A stretch of DNA of 64,000 bases from an uncultured Muribaculaceae bacterium (GTDB taxonomy: Bacteria; Bacteroidota; Bacteroidia; Bacteroidales; Muribaculaceae). Positions 53,404-61,547 of the stretch are shown piece by piece (position 1 is the stretch's first letter; every line of letters starts with the position of its first letter). The DNA is taken from the NCBI GenBank assembly GCA_910584665.1, contig CAJUBL010000001.1:22988-86987 (forward strand), in the 5' to 3' direction. The position numbers and the translations under genes were made by a program. The notes under the pieces are model-generated. The model had not been told where the DNA came from. It did not search any database and saw only the letters and a program-made list of their open reading frames with translations.

Positions 53404-53479
53404 GTGAAAAAAAATCGGGCCGCTGACTATCTGTCTCAAAATTAACATGGCCATACGTTAGGTTTTCAGGTCTAATTGC

Positions 53480-53636
53480 TATCTTTGACCCGGTCGAAGA
53501 TACTCACGCTCGGAAAAAGACAAATACATTTGCCTTTTTATCCCGACATATGCGTATCTTTGGCTTCGCCCAAGATACTCACGCTCAACAAAACTCAAAC
53601 AAGTTTGGTTTTGTGTTCGACTTATCCGTATCTTTG
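53480..53636 (+). repeat. Tandem promoter-bearing modules upstream of rel
   Basis: Exact TATCTTTG boxes recur at 53480, 53555 and 53629 (periods 75 and 74). Two full modules each hold, in order: TATCTTTG in an 9-11-bp palindrome (53480-53502; 53555-53577), the nonamer CTCACGCTC (53503-53511; 53578-53586), and an A/T-rich hairpin (53514-53539; 53589-53613). The third box serves as the proximal rel promoter, giving a leader of about 15 nt. The modules are not coding, though the frame from 53550 is open by chance. Confidence 0.8.
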
Positions 53637-53657
53637 CATTTCACAATTTTATTGATT

Positions 53658-55904
53658 ATGAGCAGCAGTTTTACCACACCCGAGGAAGACCGTATGATCG
53701 ATGCCGCTTTTCAGGAGGTTCTTGACGGATACCTCGCCAGCAACCACCGTAAGAAGGTCGAGATCATAAAGCGTGCCTATAAGTTTGCCAAAGACGCACA
53801 TAGCGGCATACGCCGTCGCTCGGGTGAGCCATATATACTCCATCCCATAGCAGTTGCCAGGATAGCAAGTCAGGAGATCGGGCTCGGTTCCACTTCCATA
53901 TGTGCCGCGCTGTTGCATGACGTTGTCGAGGATACCGATTACACAGTCGAGGATATCGAGCAGCATTTCGGGGCAAAGATAGCTCAGCTTGTAGCGGGTC
54001 TTACCAAGATTTCGGGCGGAATATTCGGTGACAAAGCGTCTATACAGGCCGAAAATTTCCGCAAGCTGCTGCTGACCATGAGCGAGGACATACGTGTGGT
54101 GCTGATCAAAATGGCCGACCGGCTGCACAATATGCGCACACTCGGCTCAATGGCTCCGAACAAACAGTACAAGATAGCCGGCGAGACTCTCTATATATAT
54201 GCCCCGCTGGCTCATAGACTTGGCCTTTTCGCCATTAAGACCGAGCTTGAGGACCTCAGTTTCAAGTACGAGCATCCGGATGCCTATGCGCGCATCACGC
54301 GGCAGATTGCAGAGTCCGAGTCCAGACGGTCGAGTGTATATAATGATTTCTCAGCCCCTATAACCCGTCGTCTGAATGATATGGGGCTCAGGTTTGAGGC
54401 TAAGGCCCGTATCAAGTCGGTTTACTCGATATGGAACAAGATGGAGACCAAACATGTCCCGTTTGAAGAGGTTTATGACCTCTATGCAATGCGTATCATC
54501 TTCGAGTGTGACGACCCGTCACGCGAGAAGTCCATATGCTGGGAGATCTACTCGGCCATCACAGATCTGTACCGTCTGCATCCTGACCGCACCCGTGACT
54601 GGATAAGTAATCCCAAGGCCAACGGCTATCAGGCTCTCCATCTCACTGTCATGGGACCTGACGGCAACTGGATCGAAGTCCAGATACGCTCCCGGCGTAT
54701 GGACGAGATTGCCGAGAAAGGCTTTGCCGCCCACTGGAAGTATAAGATCGGAGACAGTGACGAGGAGTCGGAACTCAACGCGTGGCTGCATACCATCAAG
54801 GATATTCTGGACAATCCCGAGCCCAATGCCATCGATTTCCTTGATACGCTGAAACTCAATCTGTTCTCAAGAGAGATAGTGGTTTTCACTCCCAAAGGGG
54901 AGCTTATCACCCTTCCTAAGGATGCCTCGGTACTCGACGTCGCTTTCAGTCTTCACAGTCAGATAGGCTGCCATTGTATAGCGGGAAAGGTCAACCACAA
55001 GCTGGTGCCTCTGAGTCAGCGTCTCAGGAGCGGTGACCAGGTGGAGGTGCTTACGTCCCAGTCGCAGACCCCTAAGCCCGAGTGGATGAACTTCCTTGCC
55101 ACGGCCAAGGGTAAGACTGCTCTGCGCCAGGCTCTGCGTCGCGAGCAGCAGCCTGCCATCAGCAAGGGCAGACTTTTGTTTGAGGAGTTTCTCGCCCAGC
55201 ATGGAATATCCGATTCCAATGATGTGATAACAAAGGCTATGGGTATATACCGGGCCGCTAACCGGGACGAGCTCTATTACATGCTTGGAAACGGAGATGT
55301 AGTGCTTACCGACAATGTGGTCAAGAGTCTCCGACGACAGGGCGAGAACCGTGAACGAAGCCTGTTCTCAAAGATTTTCCGTATCCCGGGTGTGACAAAG
55401 TCTGTTCCGGTGCCGTCTGCTTCCGGGGATGCGGCTCCGTCCCGTGAGCCTGTCAATATGAAGCGGACCTATATATTGAGGTATGACGACAAGGGTGCCA
55501 ATTTCAAGTTCTCAGGCTGTTGCTGTCCTATACCCGGAGATCAGGTCATAGGGTTCGTCGACGACAATAATGATGTCACTATACATGCTCTTGACTGCCC
55601 CAGGGCGCTGGCAATGAAAGCCAGTTACGGTCCCCGCATCGTCTCGACCGAGTGGGCCAGGGTGGAGGGAAAGTTCCTTGCCCGTGTGCATATAGAGGGT
55701 ATCGACCGCTTCGGTATCCTGCAGGAACTCACACAGCTTATCTCCAGTCATCTCAATATTGACATACGCCGTCTCAATATCGAGGCCCGTAACGAGGTGT
55801 TCCATGCCGATCTCTCGGTGCTTGTCGAGGATTCGGGTGTGGTCAATGACTTGTGTGCCAAGATAAAACATGTCGACGGAGTAACCAAAGCCGCACGGAT
55901 ATGA
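53658..55904 (+). CDS. rel: Bifunctional (p)ppGpp synthetase/hydrolase (RelA/SpoT family)
   Basis: It makes and degrades the stringent-response alarmone. From ATG 53658 the protein has 748 residues; an earlier ATG (53550) lies inside the promoter repeats. The hydrolase HD domain is intact (RRSGEPYILHPIAVA, ALLHDVVEDTDYTVED, MADRLHNMRTL, about residues 55-165). The synthetase domain has RIKSVYSIWNKME and NPKANGYQALHLTV ... EVQIR (about 255-345). A TGS domain (FTPKGELITLPKDASVLDVA, about 414) and a C-terminal ACT domain (LARVHIEGIDRFGILQEL) follow. The last 4 nt overlap pgpH (ATGA). The intact HD motif favours a bifunctional enzyme. Confidence 0.95.
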   Translation: MSSSFTTPEEDRMIDAAFQEVLDGYLASNHRKKVEIIKRAYKFAKDAHSGIRRRSGEPYILHPIAVARIASQEIGLGSTSICAALLHDVVEDTDYTVEDIEQHFGAKIAQLVAGLTKISGGIFGDKASIQAENFRKLLLTMSEDIRVVLIKMADRLHNMRTLGSMAPNKQYKIAGETLYIYAPLAHRLGLFAIKTELEDLSFKYEHPDAYARITRQIAESESRRSSVYNDFSAPITRRLNDMGLRFEAKARIKSVYSIWNKMETKHVPFEEVYDLYAMRIIFECDDPSREKSICWEIYSAITDLYRLHPDRTRDWISNPKANGYQALHLTVMGPDGNWIEVQIRSRRMDEIAEKGFAAHWKYKIGDSDEESELNAWLHTIKDILDNPEPNAIDFLDTLKLNLFSREIVVFTPKGELITLPKDASVLDVAFSLHSQIGCHCIAGKVNHKLVPLSQRLRSGDQVEVLTSQSQTPKPEWMNFLATAKGKTALRQALRREQQPAISKGRLLFEEFLAQHGISDSNDVITKAMGIYRAANRDELYYMLGNGDVVLTDNVVKSLRRQGENRERSLFSKIFRIPGVTKSVPVPSASGDAAPSREPVNMKRTYILRYDDKGANFKFSGCCCPIPGDQVIGFVDDNNDVTIHALDCPRALAMKASYGPRIVSTEWARVEGKFLARVHIEGIDRFGILQELTQLISSHLNIDIRRLNIEARNEVFHADLSVLVEDSGVVNDLCAKIKHVDGVTKAARI

Positions 55905-57922
55905 TACACAGGTTCCTTACCCGGTTCAACCTGAACCGCGCGTTGCTTTTTGTGGCAGTCGTTGCTGTGGTGGTCTATTTCCTGCCACGCACCGACCGGG
56001 TCCAGTATTCCTATCAGACCGGACGCCCCTGGATACATCCGCTGCTTACCGCTCCGTTTGATATTCCGGTTTACCGTGATTCGGTAAGTACACGTGAGCT
56101 TATCGATTCGATCAACGAGACATTCGACCCGGTATATAAGATAAATATGGCTCCGCGCGATACTATTCTGGCGCGTGTCAGAGGATGTCGCTCTCTTTCG
56201 TTCCAGCAGCGGGTGCGCCTTCAGGCCGATATCGATACCCTCTATGCCCATGGTGTTGCCGATACGGACAATGCCGGGCGGCTCAGAGAGACGCGTCGCA
56301 TGGCTGTGATAAATGACCGGCTGGTCACCATACGCGATGCTTCACGCGTGAGGTCTCAGCGTCAGGCCTATGCCTGGATCGACAGCGTGGTGCGTGATCC
56401 TTCGAGCCGTCATGCACTTCAGGAGATGCAGCTGTCGCGACTGCTGTTGCCCAATCTCAGTCTTGATACAGTCGAGAACGGGCGTCTGTATAATGAACGT
56501 GTTCAGCCAGTCACGGCTGCTATCTCGGTGATACAGCAGGGCGAGCGCATCATTGACCGAGGTGATATCGTCACTCCTCAGCTCGATATGATACTTTCCA
56601 CATATGAGACTATGGCCGCCGACCGCTACAGTCTCACATCGGGCCAGCGACTCTACACGTTACTGGGCCAGGTACTGATGGGAGTCATCATAATGACGCT
56701 CGTCTACCTCTATCTGTATCTTTACCGCCGTGATATCTTCGATAATATACGGTCCCTTACGGCACTCGTGATATTGTTCCTTGGTTTTTATGTGCTGGCA
56801 GTCGTGGCCTCAGGCGCTACTGTCATGGGCGTGTTTCTGGTCCCGTTTGCAATGATCGCCATTCTGATAGTGGTGTTTTTCGATTCCCACACGGCGCTGT
56901 TCCTGTACCTGCTTGAAGTGCTGGTATGTGCCTGTTTCACCACCTACTCGCTGGAGTTCTTCTTTATCGAGACCACGGTGGGAATAGCAACTATTTTCTC
57001 GATGCGGGAGCTGTCGAGACGCTCCCAGCTGTTGAGGACCGCAATCATTGTCTTCGGTACATATGTGCTCTCATATCTGGCTATCGAGCTGATGGCTACG
57101 GCGGCTATCAATACTTTCTCGTGGCGTGTGGTCGGCTATTTTGCCATCAACATGGTTCTTATCACGTTCGCATACATTCTGATTTTTATTTTCGAGAAGG
57201 TCTTCGGCCTGATCTCTTCGGTGACACTCGTGGAGCTTACCGATATCAACACTCCGTTGCTCAAACAGCTGTCAGAGCAGTGTCCCGGTACGTTCCAGCA
57301 CTCAATGGCAGTGAGTAACCTCGCAGCTACAGCTGCCGCGCGTATAGGCGCTAATGTGTTGCTTGTGAGGGCGGGTGCACTATACCATGATATAGGTAAA
57401 ATCAATAATCCGGCATTCTTCACCGAGAACCAGTATGGTGTCAATCCTCACGATGCGCTCAGTCCCGAGCAGAGTGCCCGTGTGTTGCACAACCATGTCT
57501 CTGACGGTCTGCGGATGGCGGACAGGGAGAAACTTCCACGTGTGCTCCGTGATCTCATCGCTCAGCATCATGGCTGTGGTAAAGCCAAGTATTTCTACTC
57601 CAAATATCAGCAACAGCATCCCGACGAGGTTATTGACGAGTCGTTGTTTACATATCCCGGTCCCGATCCGCAGTCACGTGAGGCATCGCTTCTGATGATG
57701 GCCGACTCGGTCGAGGCTGCGTCCCGGTCAATGACCGACCATTCCCCTGAGGCTATCTCCGAGCTTGTCAACCGTATCATCGACAGTCAGGTCAATGACG
57801 GGCTGCATCGTGAAAGTCCTCTTTCGTTCCGTGATATCCAGCAGGCCAAGGAGGCCTTCATGGCCCGTCTGCGCACGATGTATCATTCGCGGATAGCGTA
57901 TCCGCCGTCGACCCAAAAATGA
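55901..57922 (+). CDS. pgpH: Cyclic-di-AMP phosphodiesterase, PgpH-type 7TM-HD protein
   Basis: It hydrolyses c-di-AMP to pApA at the inner membrane. The 673-residue protein has an N-terminal helix (LLFVAVVAVVVYFLP), a large extracytoplasmic 7TMR-HDED domain (about residues 40-255), seven transmembrane helices (about 260-450) and a cytoplasmic HD domain: CPGTFQHSMAVSNLAATAA, ALYHDIGKINNPAFFTENQ, DLIAQHHGCGK and MMADSVEAASRSM. The ATG overlaps the rel stop by 4 nt, so the two nucleotide-messenger genes are translationally coupled. It precedes the YihY gene by 19 nt. Confidence 0.9.
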   Translation: MIHRFLTRFNLNRALLFVAVVAVVVYFLPRTDRVQYSYQTGRPWIHPLLTAPFDIPVYRDSVSTRELIDSINETFDPVYKINMAPRDTILARVRGCRSLSFQQRVRLQADIDTLYAHGVADTDNAGRLRETRRMAVINDRLVTIRDASRVRSQRQAYAWIDSVVRDPSSRHALQEMQLSRLLLPNLSLDTVENGRLYNERVQPVTAAISVIQQGERIIDRGDIVTPQLDMILSTYETMAADRYSLTSGQRLYTLLGQVLMGVIIMTLVYLYLYLYRRDIFDNIRSLTALVILFLGFYVLAVVASGATVMGVFLVPFAMIAILIVVFFDSHTALFLYLLEVLVCACFTTYSLEFFFIETTVGIATIFSMRELSRRSQLLRTAIIVFGTYVLSYLAIELMATAAINTFSWRVVGYFAINMVLITFAYILIFIFEKVFGLISSVTLVELTDINTPLLKQLSEQCPGTFQHSMAVSNLAATAAARIGANVLLVRAGALYHDIGKINNPAFFTENQYGVNPHDALSPEQSARVLHNHVSDGLRMADREKLPRVLRDLIAQHHGCGKAKYFYSKYQQQHPDEVIDESLFTYPGPDPQSREASLLMMADSVEAASRSMTDHSPEAISELVNRIIDSQVNDGLHRESPLSFRDIQQAKEAFMARLRTMYHSRIAYPPSTQK

Positions 57923-57941
57923 TTTTAATTGTTATAATTAC

Positions 57942-59309
57942 ATGAATGATGTATCGACAAAATCAGGACTGATATCTCGCCTGACGGGATGGATAAAGCG
58001 CCAGTGGGCCTACTGCTCGGAAGGGGTGTGGAGTGACACACGCCGGTCATGGCGCATCAACGTCATAAAGACCGTCAATCTGTCGGTGCGTTCTTTTCTT
58101 GACCGTGACATGCAGTCACAGGCTGCCGCCCTGACATTCAAGACTATACTGGCTATTGTGCCGGCTCTGGCCCTGATGTTTGCGATAGGAAAGGGATTCG
58201 GGATGCAGACCGGTATCCAGTCTCAGCTGTATAGTTATTTTCCGGCTCAGACTCAGGCACTTGATAAAGCCTTTACATTTGTCGACAGCTATATAGCATC
58301 ATCCAATGAGGGTATGTTTGTCGGCATAGGCATCGTTTTCCTGCTGTATACGCTGATATCGCTGCTTGGATCGGTTGAGGATTCGTTCAATCTGATATGG
58401 GGAATCAAGCAGGGACGTACTATAGGCCGTAAGATTACCGACTATACGGCTATCCTGCTTATATTGCCGGTTCTGCTTATATGTTCAAGCGGCATTACTG
58501 TTTTCATGTCGTCAATGCTGCAGAGCGCTCTGCCTTATAAGATAATGACGCCTGTTATAAAGTATGCCGTTGATTTTGTAGGGGTTGTGCTCGGATGGCT
58601 GTTCTTTGCCGGAGCTTATATGCTGGTGCCTAATACCCATGTGAAATTCAGAAACGCATTCATAGCCGGCATGCTCGCCGGTACGGCCTATGTCGTATTG
58701 CAGTGGCTTTTTGTATCGGGCCAGATCTATGTCACCCGTTACAATGCGATTTATGGAAGTTTTGCGTTTTTACCTCTTCTGTTGCTGTGGCTGCAGCTTG
58801 TATGGCTCATCACTCTGGCCGGCGGAGTCCTGTGCTATGCATCCCAAAGCATCTTCGAATTCAGTTTCAGCAACGAGATAGCGAAGATCTCGCCCGACTA
58901 CCGTACCAAGATTCTCGTGGGTGTTATGCTCGTTACGATCAAGCGGCGTGAGGAAGGACGCCGTCCTATCGATGAGAGACTTATCGCCGTGCGCTACGGT
59001 CTGCCTATCTCGCTTGTAACGAAGGCGGTCAACGATCTTGTGGAGATGAACCTGCTCAACCGTGTCGTTATAAATGAGGGTAACGGGCGTCCTGTCAGCG
59101 GGGTGACTCCTGCGCTTGACACCGACCGTATTACACTCGGACTCGTACTGAGGCGTATGCGCCGCACGGGAACGCATGATTTTATCCCTGATTTTGACAA
59201 CCGCTTCAGTTCTGTAGTCGAGACTGTTGACGGCTGCGAGCACACAGCTATTGCCGAGGCCGATAAAATACTGTTGCGTGATTTCCGTTTCACACTCCCC
59301 GCCGAGTGA
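57942..59309 (+). CDS. YihY/BrkB-family inner-membrane protein
   Basis: This 455-residue protein of unknown transport or envelope role has six membrane helices typical of the family (AALTFKTILAIVPALALMFA, GMFVGIGIVFLLYTLISLLG, YTAILLILPVLLICSSGITV, FVGVVLGWLFFAGAYMLVPN, and LLLLWLQLVWLITLAGGVLC). The N-terminal DMQSQAAALTFKT is the family signature. After about residue 310 a cytoplasmic extension looks like a winged helix (RRPIDERLIAVRYGLPISLV ... LLNRVVINEGNG), common in Bacteroidetes members. It is the last gene of the rel-pgpH operon. Confidence 0.85.
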   Translation: MNDVSTKSGLISRLTGWIKRQWAYCSEGVWSDTRRSWRINVIKTVNLSVRSFLDRDMQSQAAALTFKTILAIVPALALMFAIGKGFGMQTGIQSQLYSYFPAQTQALDKAFTFVDSYIASSNEGMFVGIGIVFLLYTLISLLGSVEDSFNLIWGIKQGRTIGRKITDYTAILLILPVLLICSSGITVFMSSMLQSALPYKIMTPVIKYAVDFVGVVLGWLFFAGAYMLVPNTHVKFRNAFIAGMLAGTAYVVLQWLFVSGQIYVTRYNAIYGSFAFLPLLLLWLQLVWLITLAGGVLCYASQSIFEFSFSNEIAKISPDYRTKILVGVMLVTIKRREEGRRPIDERLIAVRYGLPISLVTKAVNDLVEMNLLNRVVINEGNGRPVSGVTPALDTDRITLGLVLRRMRRTGTHDFIPDFDNRFSSVVETVDGCEHTAIAEADKILLRDFRFTLPAE

Positions 59310-59369
59310 CAGTGCAGGTCGGATTCAATCATGTGACATTCTCTGCTGTTGGATCTCAGGTAAGAAATC

Positions 59370-59436
59370 AACCGCAAATTACGCGAATTTCGCAAATTGG
59401 CCATCCTCTACTCCGGATGGCCAACACTAATCTGCG
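59370..59436. repeat. Degenerate copy 3 of the dispersed element, with a different hairpin
   Basis: AACCGCAAATTACGCGAA at the start of 59370-59398 matches the left arm of copies 1 and 2 with several changes. In place of the long right arm there is a 10-bp perfect hairpin TTGGCCATCC (59397-59406) with GGATGGCCAA (59415-59424), and then AATCTGCGCTT, as in the other tails. It looks like a decayed or rearranged copy in the YihY-rpsA gap. Confidence 0.6.
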
Positions 59437-59491
59437 CTTAAAAGTTTCTGATGCGGTTGTCTTGGATGTGGGTACGGATAACAAAAATTAT

Positions 59492-59522
59492 TTTGGTATT
59501 TGTCAGACTTTTACTATCTTTG
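59492..59522 (+). promoter_or_regulatory. Promoter of rpsA
   Basis: TTTG (59492-59495), spacing 19, TATCTTTG (59515-59522) is a consensus match. The start near 59529 leaves a leader of about 70 nt that begins with a 6-bp hairpin TGCGGC-TTATC-GCCGCA (59534-59550), a possible site for S1 autoregulation (inference). Confidence 0.78.
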
Positions 59523-59598
59523 CACCGCTGTCGTGCGGCTTATCGCCGCATGGTGGCACGAGATTATAATTAACTTAATTTATTAACCCTTTTTTAAA

Positions 59599-61380
59599 AT
59601 GACTGAAGAAGTAAAAACTTCCCCGCTCGCCGATTTTGACTGGGATGCCTATGAGAATGGCGAAACCCAGGGCGAGAAATCACGTGAGGAGCTCACCAAG
59701 ACTTATGATGAGTCACTCAACACCGTCAAGGACAAAGATGTAATCGAAGGTACCATTATTGCGCTCAACAAGCGTGAGGCTGTGGTTAACATCGGATACA
59801 AGAGCGACGGTATCATCCCGATGAACGAGTTCCGTTACAATCCCGATATTAAGATCGGTGACGTTGTGGAAGTGTTCATTGAGAACCAGGAGGACAAGAA
59901 AGGCCAGCTCATCCTCTCTCACCGCAAGGCCCGTGCATCCCGTTCGTGGGAGCGCGTCAACGAAGCCCTCAGCAATGACGAGATTATCAAGGGTTACATC
60001 AAGTGCCGTACCAAGGGTGGCATGATTGTCGACGTGTTCGGCATCGAGGCTTTCCTTCCCGGCTCGCAGATTGATGTCAAGCCCATCCGCGACTATGATA
60101 TCTTCGTGGGCAAGACCATGGAGTTCAAGGTTGTAAAGATCAACGAGGAGTTCAAGAATGTGGTTGTATCCCACAAGGCACTCATCGAGGCCGAGCTCGA
60201 GCAGCAGAAACGCGAGATCATCGCTAAGCTCGAGAAGGGTCAGGTGCTCGAGGGTACCGTCAAGAACATTACCACCTATGGCGTATTCATCGATCTGGGC
60301 GGTGTTGACGGTCTTATCCACATCACAGACCTTTCATGGGGCCGTGTAAGCCATCCCGAGGAGGTAGTGCAGCTCGACCAGAAGCTCAATGTCGTTATTC
60401 TCGACTTTGATGACGAGAAGAAGCGTATCGCTCTGGGCCTCAAGCAGCTCCAGCCCCATCCGTGGGATGCTCTCAGTGCCGACCTCAAGGTGGGTGACAA
60501 GGTCAGCGGCAAGGTTGTTGTCATGGCCGACTATGGTGCGTTCGTAGAGATCGCTCCCGGCGTCGAGGGTCTTATCCACGTCAGCGAGATGTCATGGAGC
60601 CAGCACCTGCGTTCGGCTCAGGACTTCATGAAAGTCGGTGACGAGATCGAAGCTGTCGTTCTCACTCTTGACCGTGAGGACCGCAAGATGAGTCTCGGCA
60701 TCAAGCAGCTTAAGCCCGATCCATGGGAGAATATCGAGGAGAAATATCCGATCGCCAGCAAGCATACCGCCAAGGTGCGCAATTTCACCAACTTCGGTGT
60801 CTTTGTCGAGCTTGAGGAAGGTGTTGACGGACTGATCCATATCAGCGACCTTTCATGGACCAAGAAGATCAAGCATCCCAGCGAGTTTACTCAGATCGGC
60901 GCTGACATTGACGTTCAGGTTCTTGAAATTGACAAGAATAACCGTCGTCTTTCTCTCGGTCACAAGCAGCTCGAGGAGAATCCCTGGGAGGTATTCGAGA
61001 CCATATTCACAGTTGGCAGTGTTCATGAGGGTACCATTATCGAGATGCTCGACAAGGGTGCTGTTGTAGCTCTTCCCTATGGTGTTGAAGGTTTCGCTAC
61101 ACCCAAGCATCTTGTCAAGGAGGATGGCTCGCAGGCTAAGATTGACGAGAAACTTGAGTTCAAGGTTATCGAGTTCAATAAGGACAGCAAGCGTATCATA
61201 CTGAGTCATAGCCGTATCTTTGAGGACGAAGCAAAAGCTGAGAAGGCTGAGGCCAAGAAGGCTAAGCGTCCGGGCAAGCGTGCTGAGGAGGCTGCTATGA
61301 TCTCGACTCCCGTCGAGAAGACAACTCTTGGTGATATAGAGGCTCTCGCGGCCCTTAAGGAGCAGCTCTCAAAGAAGTAA
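59599..61380 (+). CDS. rpsA: 30S ribosomal protein S1
   Basis: It binds mRNA on the 30S subunit and helps start translation. The 593-residue protein has an acidic N-terminus (MTEEVKTSPLADFDWDAYEN) and six S1 domains, each recognisable from its strand pattern: VIEGTIIALNKREAVVNIG, IIKGYIKCRTKGGMIVDVFG, VLEGTVKNITTYGVFIDLGG, KVSGKVVVMADYGAFVEIAP, KHTAKVRNFTNFGVFVELEE and VHEGTIIEMLDKGAVVALPY. Codon use is highly biased as in gap. It has its own promoter and a strong terminator. Confidence 0.97.
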   Translation: MTEEVKTSPLADFDWDAYENGETQGEKSREELTKTYDESLNTVKDKDVIEGTIIALNKREAVVNIGYKSDGIIPMNEFRYNPDIKIGDVVEVFIENQEDKKGQLILSHRKARASRSWERVNEALSNDEIIKGYIKCRTKGGMIVDVFGIEAFLPGSQIDVKPIRDYDIFVGKTMEFKVVKINEEFKNVVVSHKALIEAELEQQKREIIAKLEKGQVLEGTVKNITTYGVFIDLGGVDGLIHITDLSWGRVSHPEEVVQLDQKLNVVILDFDDEKKRIALGLKQLQPHPWDALSADLKVGDKVSGKVVVMADYGAFVEIAPGVEGLIHVSEMSWSQHLRSAQDFMKVGDEIEAVVLTLDREDRKMSLGIKQLKPDPWENIEEKYPIASKHTAKVRNFTNFGVFVELEEGVDGLIHISDLSWTKKIKHPSEFTQIGADIDVQVLEIDKNNRRLSLGHKQLEENPWEVFETIFTVGSVHEGTIIEMLDKGAVVALPYGVEGFATPKHLVKEDGSQAKIDEKLEFKVIEFNKDSKRIILSHSRIFEDEAKAEKAEAKKAKRPGKRAEEAAMISTPVEKTTLGDIEALAALKEQLSKK

Positions 61381-61407
61381 TCCCGATTCCATATATACAC
61401 GGATTAA

Positions 61408-61446
61408 GGCGGGCAACCGGCATAGGTCGGGTTGCCCGTCTTTTTT
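61408..61446 (+). terminator. Rho-independent terminator after rpsA
   Basis: An 11-bp stem (61408-61418 with 61430-61440, one G-U pair, 11-nt loop) is followed by TTTTTT at 61441-61446. Confidence 0.9.
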
Positions 61447-61481
61447 GTCTTGATCTGGAATACGGTTAATCCTGATCTATG

Positions 61482-61513
61482 TTTGTATATATGAAAAGAT
61501 TTTAGTAATTTTG
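61482..61513 (+). promoter_or_regulatory. Promoter of pnp
   Basis: TTTG (61482-61485), spacing 20, TAATTTTG (61506-61513) fits the phylum promoter. The leader to the ATG at 61548 would be about 28 nt, too short for the long RNase III-processed leader known in E. coli. Confidence 0.7.
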
Positions 61514-61547
61514 TGCGATTTACGACGATTAAAACAAAATATATTTT

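Noticed and set aside
53550..53657. N-terminal extension of Rel from ATG 53550
   Set aside because: The 36 extra codons are the promoter-module repeat itself; the family N-terminus begins at 53658.
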